From positions 124,001 through 188,000 of the forward strand of contig NZ_JACHCR010000005.1 of the NCBI RefSeq assembly GCF_014205845.1: a stretch of 64,000 nt of DNA, written 5' to 3'. The position numbers were made by a program, and so were the translations under genes. Below the pieces are notes generated by a model. The model was given only the letters and a program-made list of their open reading frames with translations, did not search any database and had not been told where the DNA came from. Below are positions 8,909 through 17,900 of the stretch, piece after piece (the first letter of the stretch is position 1; each line of letters begins with the position of its first letter). The DNA is from Mucilaginibacter cryoferens (GTDB lineage: Bacteria > Bacteroidota > Bacteroidia > Sphingobacteriales > Sphingobacteriaceae).

Positions 8909-10279
8909 ATGTTAGATTCAATTAAAAAGATGTTTTCGGGTGAGGCTAATGAGCCTGTAAATACTACGGGTAAGCCAGATATCAGCAGAGAAAAATCTGC
9001 GGAATTGTATGCCAAAGCTAAAACTTACTTTCCGGGTGGCGTAAATTCGCCGGTGCGGGCTTTTAAGTCTGTTTATGGTACACCTTTGTTTATTCAAAAA
9101 GGCGATGGCAGCCATATCTGGGATGCTGACGGTAACGAGTTTATTGATTATTGCTGCTCCTGGGGACCACTTATCCTGGGTCATAACAATGCCAAAGTGC
9201 GTGAAAAAGTGATAGAAGTGATGCAAAACGGCATGTCTTTCGGCGCACCAACCGCTTTGGAGAATGAGCTGGCCGAACTGATCCTGAAAAACAATAAATT
9301 TATTGAAAAACTACGCTTTGTAAGTTCGGGTACCGAGGCGGTAATGTCGGCCATCAGGCTGGCCCGCGGCTATACCAAACGCGATAAGATCCTGAAATTT
9401 GAAGGCTGCTACCATGGCCATACCGATGCCCTGTTAGTAAAAGCAGGCTCGGGACTGGTTACCTTTGGCGAAACTTCGTCTGCCGGCGTACCAAAGGCTT
9501 TTGCCGATGAAACCATTGTAGTATCACTCAATGATAAAGAAGCGCTTACCAAAGCTTTTGAAGACTTTAAAGACCAGATTGCAGCCATTATCATCGAGCC
9601 TATTCCGGCCAACAACGGCTTGTTATTACAGGAAAAAGAATACCTGCAATTTTTACGCGATATCTGTACCCAAAACGGCACCTTGCTGATTTTTGATGAA
9701 GTGATCTCGGGTTTCCGTGTTGGCTTTGAAGGTGCAGCCGGTTACTACCAGATAAAACCCGATATTATTACTTATGGTAAAATTATCGGTGGAGGTTTGC
9801 CGGTTGGCTGTTACGGGGCATCGGCCGAGATCATGAGCAATGTATCGCCGGATGGCGGTGTTTACCAGGCCGGTACCCTATCGGGCAATCCGGTAGCAAT
9901 GGCAGCGGGTATTGCCCAGCTAAGCGAGCTTTTACGCATGGGCTTTTACCGCGACCTGAACAATAAAAGAGAAGAATTTACCGAGGCCATTCAGCGTTTT
10001 GCCACGGCCCGTAATTATAAGTTTAAGGTATTTGGTATCGGATCGATATTCTGGTTTGCTTTTACAGATAAAGAGTATATTCGTAAAGCCGAAGATATTG
10101 ATGTTGCAAGTATGGAGAAGTTTAAAAAATTCCACCGCGAGCTCATCAACAGGGGCATTTACCTTGGTCCATCGGGTTACGAGGTTGGCTTTGTATCATC
10201 GGCACATACTAAAATTGATTTAGAAAAAACAAAACGGGCCATTTTTGATAGCCTGGATCTGGTATTTAACGGTAAATAA
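8909..10279 (+). CDS. hemL: Glutamate-1-semialdehyde 2,1-aminomutase
   Basis: PLP enzyme that converts glutamate-1-semialdehyde to 5-aminolevulinate, the second step of the C5 route begun by HemA (20161-21387). Motifs: YFPGGVNSPVRAFK, the Ser/Gly PLP phosphate pocket VSSGTEAVMSAIRLARG, FDEVISGFRVG, and the PLP lysine in TYGKIIGGGLPVG near residue 290. ATG 8909 is chosen because an upstream in-frame ATG (8885) is part of a palindromic repeat. About 456 residues, with a slightly long N-terminus (MLDSIKKMFSG) before the conserved SREKSAELY. Confidence 0.95.
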   Translation: MLDSIKKMFSGEANEPVNTTGKPDISREKSAELYAKAKTYFPGGVNSPVRAFKSVYGTPLFIQKGDGSHIWDADGNEFIDYCCSWGPLILGHNNAKVREKVIEVMQNGMSFGAPTALENELAELILKNNKFIEKLRFVSSGTEAVMSAIRLARGYTKRDKILKFEGCYHGHTDALLVKAGSGLVTFGETSSAGVPKAFADETIVVSLNDKEALTKAFEDFKDQIAAIIIEPIPANNGLLLQEKEYLQFLRDICTQNGTLLIFDEVISGFRVGFEGAAGYYQIKPDIITYGKIIGGGLPVGCYGASAEIMSNVSPDGGVYQAGTLSGNPVAMAAGIAQLSELLRMGFYRDLNNKREEFTEAIQRFATARNYKFKVFGIGSIFWFAFTDKEYIRKAEDIDVASMEKFKKFHRELINRGIYLGPSGYEVGFVSSAHTKIDLEKTKRAIFDSLDLVFNGK

Positions 10280-10379
10280 GCCCCACCCAAACCCTCCCCG
10301 GTAGGGAGGGCTTTATAAACCGGAATTATTAAATTAAAAGATAAAGTCTCCCCTACCGGGGGAGATTTAGAGGGGGCTA
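10280..10379. repeat. Palindromic element, copy 2 (hemL-kinase gap)
   Basis: Same element as at 7672-7778: starts with AGCCCCACCCAAACCCTCC and ends AGATTTAGAGGGGGCTA, with the two inner hairpins conserved and a diverged A+T-rich middle. It fills almost the entire gap between hemL and the kinase gene. Confidence 0.85.
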
Positions 10380-10381
10380 AC

Positions 10382-11254
10382 ATGAAAAAGACATTTGTAA
10401 TTTTTTACGCGTTGATCATATATGCCGTTGCCGAATTGATTTGGTGGGGATATATGTTGGTGTCGTTACAGCCACGGCGTACCGGGATGATCTTGGGCGA
10501 AGGTGCGATGTTTGTTGCCGTGTTTATTATAGGTGCTTATAACCTGCATAAATCGTTCAACCGCCAGCAAAAATTATCGGAGCAAAAGAAAAACTTTTTG
10601 CTTTCGGTAACACACGAGTTGAAGTCGCCGCTGGCATCTATTAAAATCCTCCTACAAACTATTCAAAAACGTAATCTAACCAAAGAGCAGGTGCTCGATT
10701 TTATAGAAAAATCCCTAAACGATGTAGAGCGTTTGGATGATATGGTAGAGAATATGCTATTGGCCTCCAAAATAGAGAACCGCTCATACAGTTTCCCTAA
10801 GGCAAGTTTCAATTTATCGGTTTTGGTTGATAGCATTGTAAATCGATTACAGATCAGTAAATGCGATTGCAACCAGCAGATCATCGATGCCGAAATTGAG
10901 CCTAAGATAGAGATCACCGGCGATAAGTTTGCGCTTACATCGGTAGTAACCAATTTAATAGAGAACGCGGTTAAATACTCAAGCCCATGCTCGGCAGTGG
11001 CTGTTAAGTTGTTCTCTAAGGATGATAAAGTTTATCTGGAGGTTGCCGATCATGGTATTGGTATTGCCGATCATGAAAAAGCCCGTATTTTCGACCGTTT
11101 TTACCGTGTAGGTAGCGAGGAAACCCGTAATACCAAAGGTACCGGTTTGGGTCTTTATATAGTAAAAGAGGTGCTGGATAAGCACCAGGCCAGCATTAAG
11201 GTGAAAGACAACCGCCCATCTGGTAGTGTTTTTGAAGTTGTATTTGGTTTATGA
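10382..11254 (+). CDS. Membrane sensor histidine kinase
   Basis: Two-component kinase, 290 residues. Two membrane segments (about 5-28 and 38-55) are joined by only a short loop, so it has almost no periplasmic sensor; the signal may be sensed in or at the membrane. Phospho-acceptor His78 lies in THELKSPLAS, the N box is NLIENAVKYSS, and the G boxes are DHGIGIADHEKARIFDRFYR and GTGLGLYIVKEV. It pairs with the response regulator 118 bases downstream. Its place between hemL and hemE suggests a link to heme supply or envelope redox state, but that is inference. Confidence 0.9.
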   Translation: MKKTFVIFYALIIYAVAELIWWGYMLVSLQPRRTGMILGEGAMFVAVFIIGAYNLHKSFNRQQKLSEQKKNFLLSVTHELKSPLASIKILLQTIQKRNLTKEQVLDFIEKSLNDVERLDDMVENMLLASKIENRSYSFPKASFNLSVLVDSIVNRLQISKCDCNQQIIDAEIEPKIEITGDKFALTSVVTNLIENAVKYSSPCSAVAVKLFSKDDKVYLEVADHGIGIADHEKARIFDRFYRVGSEETRNTKGTGLGLYIVKEVLDKHQASIKVKDNRPSGSVFEVVFGL

Positions 11255-11372
11255 ATAACACGAACTTCTCGAATGAAAGCTAATTTTCACCAATCTGCTT
11301 CTCTAATTTGAATAGTAATTTGTGTAATTCGATATAATTAGTGACCATTTGTGTTTATTAAATTAAAGTTAT

Positions 11373-12080
11373 ATGCCTAACAAGAAAAGAATTCTATTAG
11401 CCGAAGACGAAGAACATTTGTTGGAAGCCATTAAACTTAACCTGGAGCTGGAAGGTTATAAAGTTTCTACAGCTAAAAATGGTAAAAAGGCTTTACAATT
11501 ATTTAAAGAAGAGCGTTTTAACCTGGTAATATTGGATGTAATGATGCCCGAGATTGACGGCTTTGTGGTTGCAGAAACCATTCGCCTCGAAAATACCGAG
11601 GTACCTATCATGTTCCTTACCGCTAAAAATACCAATGAGGATAAAATTGCCGGCCTTAAAAAAGGTGCGGACGATTATTTAACCAAGCCATTTAACCTGG
11701 AAGAATTGATTTTAAGGGTAAACAACCTGGTAAAACGCAGCCTTAAAGGCGATGACCTTAAAGAATTTAACAGCTACAAAATTGGCGAAAAAACCATTCA
11801 CTTTAACTCATTTGAACTGGTTAACGAAGATGGTTCTATCACCCCGCTTACCAAAAAAGAAACCATGCTGCTTAAGCTTTTAATTGAGCGCCGGAATGAC
11901 GCGGTATCGCGCGAGCAAATTTTGGAAACAGTTTGGAATTATGATGTTTACCCATCAACCCGCACCATCGATAACTTTATCCTTACCTTCCGTAAGTACT
12001 TTGAACCAGATCCCAAAAACCCGGTTTATTTTCACTCTATCCGTGGTGTAGGTTATAAATTCACCGATAATTTGCATTAA
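11373..12080 (+). CDS. OmpR/PhoB-family response regulator
   Basis: Receiver domain with phospho-acceptor Asp55 (LVILDVMMPE), acidic pair EDE at 11-13 and the switch lysine in DYLTKPFNLEEL. The C-terminal winged helix has TPLTKKETMLLKLL and STRTIDNFILTFRKYF, RGVGYKF. 235 residues, full length. It shares one base with the next gene (TAATG), indicating translational coupling, and is the evident partner of the upstream kinase. Confidence 0.94.
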   Translation: MPNKKRILLAEDEEHLLEAIKLNLELEGYKVSTAKNGKKALQLFKEERFNLVILDVMMPEIDGFVVAETIRLENTEVPIMFLTAKNTNEDKIAGLKKGADDYLTKPFNLEELILRVNNLVKRSLKGDDLKEFNSYKIGEKTIHFNSFELVNEDGSITPLTKKETMLLKLLIERRNDAVSREQILETVWNYDVYPSTRTIDNFILTFRKYFEPDPKNPVYFHSIRGVGYKFTDNLH

Positions 12081-12601
12081 TGTTCAGTAATCGGGTACGC
12101 ATATTTATTGCATTTGTTTTCCTGCTATCGTTAGGCTTGCTGCTGTATCTGCGCATTTACGAGCTGGCCGCAGTAGCTGTAATGATGATTATTTTATTGA
12201 TCTGGGATTATTTTAAACAAGGCACCCTGGTTGTTGCCGCCAAATACTTTCACCACAAGGAGTTTGATAAAGCCGAGGCATCGCTGAAAGAGATCAGCGA
12301 CCCTAAATGGCTCAGCAAAAAACGCCGTGGTTATTATGAATTTATTTATGGCGGTATTTGCGTACAAAAACAAGAGTTTAAAGCAGCCGAACAACATTAC
12401 GAGATAGCAGCCCAATACCCGCTGCGCTCTGTAAATGACCATGTGGCTGCGTTGGTTACTGTAGCCAATATCAGCATCAGGCATAACGACTACGAAAAAG
12501 CGAAAGCCTACCTGCAATTGGCCGAACAACATGCCGATAAAATTACTGCCAAAATGAAGGATGTGATAAGCAAACTTCACAAGGAATTAAAAACTAAATA
12601 A
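12080..12601 (+). CDS. Small membrane protein with TPR-like repeats
   Basis: 173 residues. Two N-terminal membrane helices (about 8-25 and 30-46) are followed by a cytoplasmic helical region with three TPR-like units (HHKEFDKAEASL, QKQEFKAAEQHYEIAAQ, RHNDYEKAKAYLQLAEQ). The start overlaps the response-regulator stop by one base, so it belongs to the two-component operon. It could be an accessory protein of the kinase; no enzymatic motif is visible. Confidence 0.7.
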   Translation: MFSNRVRIFIAFVFLLSLGLLLYLRIYELAAVAVMMIILLIWDYFKQGTLVVAAKYFHHKEFDKAEASLKEISDPKWLSKKRRGYYEFIYGGICVQKQEFKAAEQHYEIAAQYPLRSVNDHVAALVTVANISIRHNDYEKAKAYLQLAEQHADKITAKMKDVISKLHKELKTK

Positions 12602-12613
12602 ATATAGAGTCAG

Positions 12614-12700
12614 GAATTAAGAATCAAGAATTAAGACCGGAAGGCTGCCGGTGAGGACACCGACAGGGGGTAAGAATTATCCAGTCTTGATTCTTAACTC
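12614..12700. repeat. Imperfect inverted repeat before hemE
   Basis: Arms GAATTAAGAATCAAGA (12614-12629) and TCTTGATTCTTAACTC (12685-12700) pair with one mismatch, and the match extends weakly outwards. The loop holds CGGTGAGGACACCG, a smaller hairpin. This is a different family from the C/G-rich palindromes beside the other heme genes. Confidence 0.7.
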
Positions 12701-12720
12701 TTCACTCTCTTCTAAAAAAT

Positions 12721-13746
12721 ATGAGAGATTCGTTATTAATAAAGGCAGCTTTTTCTGAAAAAACAGAACGACCACCAGTATGGATGATGCGCCAGGCTGG
12801 CCGTTTCATGAAAGAATATTGGGACATTAAAAACAAGTATTCCTTTTTGGAAATGTGCAAAACACCAGAGCTTGCTGCCGATGTTACTATGCTGCCTGTT
12901 AATTTATTAGGTATTGATGGTGCCATCCTGTTTTCGGACATATTGGTTACCGGCGAAGCCATGGGTGGCGACCTGAGTTTTAATGCCGGCGTTGGCCCTA
13001 AGTTTGCCAATCCTGTACGTACCCAAAAAGATATTGATAACCTGCAAACCGATGTGATTGACAGGCTGCAATATGTTGCCGATGCTATTAAAGTAATTCA
13101 GCAGCGTTTAAATGGCAGTATTCCGCTAATAGGTTTTGCCGGTGCGCCATTTACTGTAATGAGCTACCTGGTTGAGGGCGGCTCGTCAAAAGATTTTAAG
13201 CTTACCAAGCTGATGCTGCACAATGAGCCCGCAATGGCCCATCAGCTGTTATCAAAAATTGCTACTGTTACTGCCGATTACCTTAACCTGCAGATTGAAG
13301 CCGGTGTAAACGCGGTACAGATCTTCGATAGCTGGGCTCAGGCTTTAGCATGGGATGATTATAAAGAGTTTAGCCACTATTACATTCAACAGATCATCAG
13401 CAAGCTTAAACGTAAAGATATCCCTGTAATATCTTTCTGTAAAGGCAGTTCGGTTTTCGCGCCCTTAATGGCCGAGGCCAAACCGGATGTGATCTCGATA
13501 GACTGGAATGTTGACCTGTTAGATATCAAGAAACGTTTACCTGCCGGTATAGCTGTACAGGGCAACCTTGACCCACATATATTATACGCCGATAAAAAAG
13601 TAATTAAAGACCGTATCTACCGCCTGTTCGACCGTATGAAAGACGAACCTGGCTTCATCTTCAACCTGGGCCACGGCATTATGCCCGATATCCCGTTTGA
13701 TAATGTGAAGTATGCGGTGGAGGTGATAAAAGAATATGCCCCCTAA
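12721..13746 (+). CDS. hemE: Uroporphyrinogen decarboxylase
   Basis: Decarboxylates the four acetate side chains of uroporphyrinogen III to give coproporphyrinogen III. 341 residues with the family signatures PPVWMMRQAGRFMKEYW (substrate-binding Arg residues) and GFAGAPFTVMSYLVEGG, plus NLGHGIMPDIPFDNV at the C-terminus. The last two sense codons and the stop lie inside a palindromic repeat (13738-13826), so the element has defined the C-terminal end. Followed by hemJ. Confidence 0.96.
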   Translation: MRDSLLIKAAFSEKTERPPVWMMRQAGRFMKEYWDIKNKYSFLEMCKTPELAADVTMLPVNLLGIDGAILFSDILVTGEAMGGDLSFNAGVGPKFANPVRTQKDIDNLQTDVIDRLQYVADAIKVIQQRLNGSIPLIGFAGAPFTVMSYLVEGGSSKDFKLTKLMLHNEPAMAHQLLSKIATVTADYLNLQIEAGVNAVQIFDSWAQALAWDDYKEFSHYYIQQIISKLKRKDIPVISFCKGSSVFAPLMAEAKPDVISIDWNVDLLDIKKRLPAGIAVQGNLDPHILYADKKVIKDRIYRLFDRMKDEPGFIFNLGHGIMPDIPFDNVKYAVEVIKEYAP

Positions 13747-13826
13747 CCCCCTAAAGGGGGAATTATCATCAGGGGTAATACAAAATATGCAAATCAAAAA
13801 AATCCCCCTTTAGGGGGTTAGGGGGC
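13738..13826. repeat. Perfect 24-bp inverted repeat at hemE end
   Basis: Arms at 13738-13761 and 13803-13826 are exact reverse complements (CCCCCTAACCCCCTAAAGGGG type), each with its own small hairpin. The left arm supplies the hemE codons Ala-Pro-stop; the right arm ends 8 bases before the hemJ ATG. Related in composition to the other C/G-rich elements but a separate sequence. Confidence 0.9.
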
Positions 13827-13834
13827 TTTGTTTC

Positions 13835-14368
13835 ATGTACCAATACGTTCTCGCCATACATATCATTTTTGTAGTCTGCTGGATGGCGGGGCTATTTTAC
13901 ATGGTGCGTTTATTTATTTACCATACCGAAGCACAGGAGAAGCCCGAGCCAGACCGTAGTATACTTTCAGCCCAGTTCGAGATCATGGAGAAGAAGCTGT
14001 TTAATATTATAACAGCTCCATCCATGTTGATCGTTATAATAGCGGGCTGTACTATGGTATATCTAAAGCAAGGCTGGATGTTGATGGCCTGGCTACAAAT
14101 AAAAATGCTTTTTGTATTAGGCCTGGTAGCTTATCACCACATCTGCGAGCAAAAAATGAAACAAATGCGCAAAGGCATCTTCAAATGGACATCAACCCAA
14201 TTACGCCTTTGGAATGAGTTAGCAACTATCTTGTTATTCGCTATCGTTTTTCTGGCGGTATTAAAAGATGGCTTTAGCTGGATATTCGGTGTGGTAGGAA
14301 TTGTTTCTCTGGGCGTGATACTAATGATTGCGGTGAAGATTTATAAACGGTTTAGGGAAGTGAAATAG
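13835..14368 (+). CDS. hemJ: HemJ-type protoporphyrinogen IX oxidase
   Basis: Integral membrane protein of 177 residues with four or five helices, matching the HemJ (UPF0093) family that oxidises protoporphyrinogen IX. Conserved features: the N-terminal histidine in YVLAIHIIFVVCWMAGLFYMVR (heme ligand in the family), KMLFVLGLVAYHH and LRLWNE. Position directly after hemE supports the call. It converges on the amidohydrolase with only 10 bases between stops. HemG and HemY types are not seen in the window. Confidence 0.85.
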   Translation: MYQYVLAIHIIFVVCWMAGLFYMVRLFIYHTEAQEKPEPDRSILSAQFEIMEKKLFNIITAPSMLIVIIAGCTMVYLKQGWMLMAWLQIKMLFVLGLVAYHHICEQKMKQMRKGIFKWTSTQLRLWNELATILLFAIVFLAVLKDGFSWIFGVVGIVSLGVILMIAVKIYKRFREVK

Positions 14369-14378
14369 GTCATCAGGA

Positions 14379-15650
14379 TTATTCCTTCACCACCACCCCA
14401 TCTTTCACCACCAATCTCATTTTTTTCAAAACCTTCATATCCTCAACAGGATTACCTTCAACAGCAACCAAATCTGCCAGATAGCCTGCTTTAATATTCC
14501 CTAGCTCCTTCAACGCAAACACAGCTGCATTAACCGATGTTGCCGAGCGCAGCACATCTAATGGTTTCATCCCGTATTCGGCCATCAATATCATTTCCTG
14601 AGCATTATCTCCGTGGGCGAATACACCAACATCGCCACCCATACAAATGGCAACACCGGCCTTTAATGCCTCCGTAAAGATGTAATGCTTTTGCTTAACT
14701 GCTGCCGGTTCGGGGTCAGTCCCTTTTTTCCAGCCACTATAGCTTAAAATAGATTCGGTAGCGTTCAGTGTTGGGCAAAGGGCTATGCCTTTTTCCTTCA
14801 TCAGCTTAAATAATTCGGGCGTGCCACCGTTGCCGTGCTCAATGGTTGTTACCCCTGCCGCAATAGCCCTGCGCATACCCTCGGTGGTTGATGAGTGTAC
14901 GGCAACCATCCGGCCGCTGCTTTTAGCTACCTGCACAGCTACTTTTAGTTCCTCTTCGGTAAAGGTTGGGGCGGCGGTACTGTTTAGTCCCCAGTGGTAA
15001 TCCACATATATTTTTACCACATCGGCACCATGCCCAATTTGTGAGCGCACCACTTTGGTAATGCCATCTATACCGTCGGCCTCTTCTCCCCCCTTGATAA
15101 TTTCTGCTTCGGCAACTTCACTTTTCGGTCCGTAGCTGCCTGTTGCAACAATAGCACGGGTAGCCACTAACATTCTTGGGCCCGCAATTATCCCTTTATT
15201 AATAGCCGTCTTCAACCCCACATCATCATAAGCGGCTCCCTCGGTACCCAGATCACGCACGGTGGTAAAGCCGGCCATCAACGTTGCGCGGGCATGGTTA
15301 ACGGCACGGGCGGTGCGTTCGGCACGGCTTTCGGTAAGTACCTGTTCGTTCCAGGAGGTTTCGTTGTAGGGATGCAAAAACAGGTGCGAATGGCCTTCTA
15401 TCAAACCGGGCATCAGGGTAGCTCCTTTAAGGTCGATAACTTTTGCGTTGGCCGGCACTTTAATAGTAGTTGCCTCTCCAACAGCTTCGATATGATTACC
15501 CTTAATCAACACCCACCACGCAGCGTGCATTCTCTCGCCATCAAAAATGCGATCTGGCTTAAGCAGGATATAGGTTTCGGAAGTATTGGATTGAGCAAAT
15601 ATCGGAAGGCAAAAGATAAGGAGTATTATAGTGGCTATTGTTTTCTTCAT
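14379..15650 (-). CDS. Secreted amidohydrolase (imidazolonepropionase/prolidase-like)
   Basis: Metal-dependent hydrolase of the amidohydrolase superfamily, 423 residues, with a signal peptide (KKTIATIILLIFCLPIFAQS). Metal ligands are visible: HSH in PGLIEGHSHLFLH, the carbamylated-lysine region DVVKIYVDYHWG, histidines in VAVHSSTTEG and TIEHGN, and the catalytic Asp in MGGDVGVFAHG. Family members cleave X-Pro dipeptides, organophosphates or cyclic amides, so the substrate cannot be assigned. Monocistronic. Confidence 0.85.
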   Translation of the reverse strand: MKKTIATIILLIFCLPIFAQSNTSETYILLKPDRIFDGERMHAAWWVLIKGNHIEAVGEATTIKVPANAKVIDLKGATLMPGLIEGHSHLFLHPYNETSWNEQVLTESRAERTARAVNHARATLMAGFTTVRDLGTEGAAYDDVGLKTAINKGIIAGPRMLVATRAIVATGSYGPKSEVAEAEIIKGGEEADGIDGITKVVRSQIGHGADVVKIYVDYHWGLNSTAAPTFTEEELKVAVQVAKSSGRMVAVHSSTTEGMRRAIAAGVTTIEHGNGGTPELFKLMKEKGIALCPTLNATESILSYSGWKKGTDPEPAAVKQKHYIFTEALKAGVAICMGGDVGVFAHGDNAQEMILMAEYGMKPLDVLRSATSVNAAVFALKELGNIKAGYLADLVAVEGNPVEDMKVLKKMRLVVKDGVVVKE

Positions 15651-15762
15651 TATAAATAAAGATAGCTTACTTTATAGGAGATTAAAAACTGACGGTAGGC
15701 AATTAAAAAAATATTTCAAACCTCATGCAACCATTTGGGCCAACTCACCATCTTACTTTTAA

Positions 15763-16335
15763 ATGATGTTTTTGGAACCTAACTATACACTCGAACAACT
15801 GGTTGACCGCTGCAAGGCGGGCGAGCGCAAAGCACAGGAATTGTTGTACAAACAACTTTCCGGTAAAATGTTCGCCGTTTGTATGCGCTATGCCACTGAT
15901 AGAATGGAGGCCGAAGACATGCTACAAAACGGATTTATAAAAGTTTTTGGTAAAATAGCAGATTACCGTGGCGATGGATCATTTGAGGGCTGGGTAAGGC
16001 GTATTATGGTACACAGTTCTATAGAATACTATCGCAAGCACCACAAAATGATGCAGGTAGTTGATATAGACGATGCAGGTGCCGAGCCATCTGTAAACCC
16101 GATAGCAGCCGCCAACCTGGATGCTAAAGTACTGATGGGGCTGATACAACAGCTTGCACCGGGTTATAGAATTGTATTTAACCTGTATGCGTTAGAGGGT
16201 TACGCCCATAAGGAGATTGCCGAAATTGTAGGCATCACCGAAGGTGCTTCAAAATCGCAGCTATCAAGGGCGAGAACGATATTAAAAGAACAAATTGCAA
16301 AAATGGAGGGTAAAAGTTATGGATATGCAGGATAA
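15763..16335 (+). CDS. ECF-type RNA polymerase sigma factor
   Basis: 190 residues. Region 2 includes RMEAEDMLQNGFIKVF and the DNA-melting segment FEGWVRRIMVHSSIEYYRKH; region 4 has the helix-turn-helix LEGYAHKEIAEIVGITEGASKSQLSRAR. The start at 15763 has a second ATG right after it (15766). The stop overlaps the start of the anti-sigma-like gene by 17 bases, the usual sigma/anti-sigma arrangement. Confidence 0.9.
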   Translation: MMFLEPNYTLEQLVDRCKAGERKAQELLYKQLSGKMFAVCMRYATDRMEAEDMLQNGFIKVFGKIADYRGDGSFEGWVRRIMVHSSIEYYRKHHKMMQVVDIDDAGAEPSVNPIAAANLDAKVLMGLIQQLAPGYRIVFNLYALEGYAHKEIAEIVGITEGASKSQLSRARTILKEQIAKMEGKSYGYAG

Positions 16336-17050
16336 GGACCTGGACAAACTATTTCAATCGGCGTTAGACGATTATGAGGTAGCGCCATCTGCAAAAGTGT
16401 GGGCGGGGATTGCCGAAGAATTAAATGCCGGTAAACGCAAAAGCGTATGGGTGCCATTTTTGAGCATTGCGGCCGGTATAATATTGTTAGCAACAGTCGG
16501 GGTGTTATTTATCCCCAGGGAAGTTAAAGTTACCAGGCCAAAAACAGATGAAATTGCCGCAATCAAACAACCTGTAAAAGCACCGGCTATTGGCCCGGCA
16601 ATAACACAACCGCAACCGGCAAATGCGGCAAACAAAGTAAACAAAACACGCAGGCAAACAACTGTTGAAAAGCCTGCCACAACACAACAGGCAAACGATA
16701 TGGTAAAACCAGCAGAGCAGCCTATGTTGGCATCTGCCATCAATAAACAGGAAGTGAGCATGCCGGTACTGCCCGATACCGCTACCAAAATATTGGTAAA
16801 ACATATTGATGACGCACCTGTTTTTGCAAGCATAAAAGCACCAGTGGCACCTGTACAACTTACAACCGCCAAACAAACCGCTCAGGTAAAAAAACGTAAG
16901 ATTCGCAGTTTAGGCGATGTATTTAATGTGATGATTGCCGCGGTTGACAAACGTAAAGACAAGTTTATTGAGTTTAGCAATACCGACGAAGCTGATGCTA
17001 CCATAACAGGCGTAAACCTGGGCATCCTCAAAATAAAGAAAGAAAAATAA
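16319..17050 (+). CDS. Probable membrane anti-sigma factor
   Basis: 243 residues. A short cytoplasmic N-terminus (KDLDKLFQSALDDYEVAPSAKVWAGI) resembles those of Bacteroidota anti-sigma proteins. One membrane helix (about 43-64) follows, then a long Ala/Pro/Thr/Lys-rich periplasmic stretch without recognised domains. ATG 16319 was chosen over an earlier in-frame ATG (16295) that lies deeper in the sigma gene; 16325 is also possible. Translationally coupled to the sigma factor. Confidence 0.7.
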   Translation: MDMQDKDLDKLFQSALDDYEVAPSAKVWAGIAEELNAGKRKSVWVPFLSIAAGIILLATVGVLFIPREVKVTRPKTDEIAAIKQPVKAPAIGPAITQPQPANAANKVNKTRRQTTVEKPATTQQANDMVKPAEQPMLASAINKQEVSMPVLPDTATKILVKHIDDAPVFASIKAPVAPVQLTTAKQTAQVKKRKIRSLGDVFNVMIAAVDKRKDKFIEFSNTDEADATITGVNLGILKIKKEK

Positions 17051-17077
17051 TTATAAAAAGATATATACCCTATTAAT

Positions 17078-17896
17078 ATGAAACGCTTAATTTTAACCGC
17101 GATGCTTTGCATTGCAGCAAACTACGGCTTTGCCCAAACCACCGATTCGACTAAAATTACCACCGATACTGTTGTTACCAAAAAGGGATTGAAAATAAAA
17201 TTTGGCATTGGTAATGATGCGCCTTATGTATCAACTTACGATACCACCAGTAGTATAACCCATAAAAAAGCACCGGGCTTTTCATTCGGCGTCACCTTTT
17301 CAAGGATCGACCTGGGTTTTGCCACTTTGCTTGATCATGGCAGCTTTACCCTATCGCCTAAAAACCAATTCCTGAGCTATCGCCAGGCAAAAACCGCCAA
17401 CTTTGGTTTTGATGTGGTGCAATTTGGCTACCGCTTTAACAGCGCCTTTAAAATCTACGTATCAGGCGGGTTCGATTGGACCAATATCCGCCTACGCCAG
17501 GATATTACTATACAACGTAATACGCCAACGTTAACTTTTTTGCCGGATAGCATCCATTTCAGCAAAAACCGCTTCTCATCAAGCTATTTGCGTATTCCGC
17601 TATCGTTTTACTACCGCAGCCATGAAGATAGCAGGGGCAACTACTTCCGCCTGGTTGTAGGGCCAGAAGTTGGTATATTACTTAATGGCCGTGTAAAGCA
17701 AATAAGCGAAGAGCGTGGCAAACAGAAATTTGATGATGATTATCATTTTGCCAAACTGCGTAAAGGCGCATTCATCCGCATGGGGTACGGTATTATGGGC
17801 ATCTACGCCAAATACTACTTTAACGATATGTTTGAAAACAGCCCCGCCCAGGATGGCCTGAGAAACTTTAGCTTCGGGTTAACGCTGGGATTCTAA
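17078..17896 (+). CDS. Outer-membrane beta-barrel protein
   Basis: 272 residues with a signal peptide (KRLILTAMLCIAANYGFAQ) and alternating amphipathic strands ending in the aromatic FSFGLTLGF, a C-terminus typical of barrels inserted by BamA. It follows the anti-sigma gene by 27 bases, so it is probably the third gene of the sigma operon and may be a target of it or its sensor. Substrate unknown. Confidence 0.7.
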   Translation: MKRLILTAMLCIAANYGFAQTTDSTKITTDTVVTKKGLKIKFGIGNDAPYVSTYDTTSSITHKKAPGFSFGVTFSRIDLGFATLLDHGSFTLSPKNQFLSYRQAKTANFGFDVVQFGYRFNSAFKIYVSGGFDWTNIRLRQDITIQRNTPTLTFLPDSIHFSKNRFSSSYLRIPLSFYYRSHEDSRGNYFRLVVGPEVGILLNGRVKQISEERGKQKFDDDYHFAKLRKGAFIRMGYGIMGIYAKYYFNDMFENSPAQDGLRNFSFGLTLGF

Positions 17897-17900
17897 TACT

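Noticed and set aside
16372..16876. Long antisense ORFs opposite the anti-sigma gene
   Set aside because: They mirror the Ala/Pro/Thr-rich coding of the sense gene; no start context and no family features.
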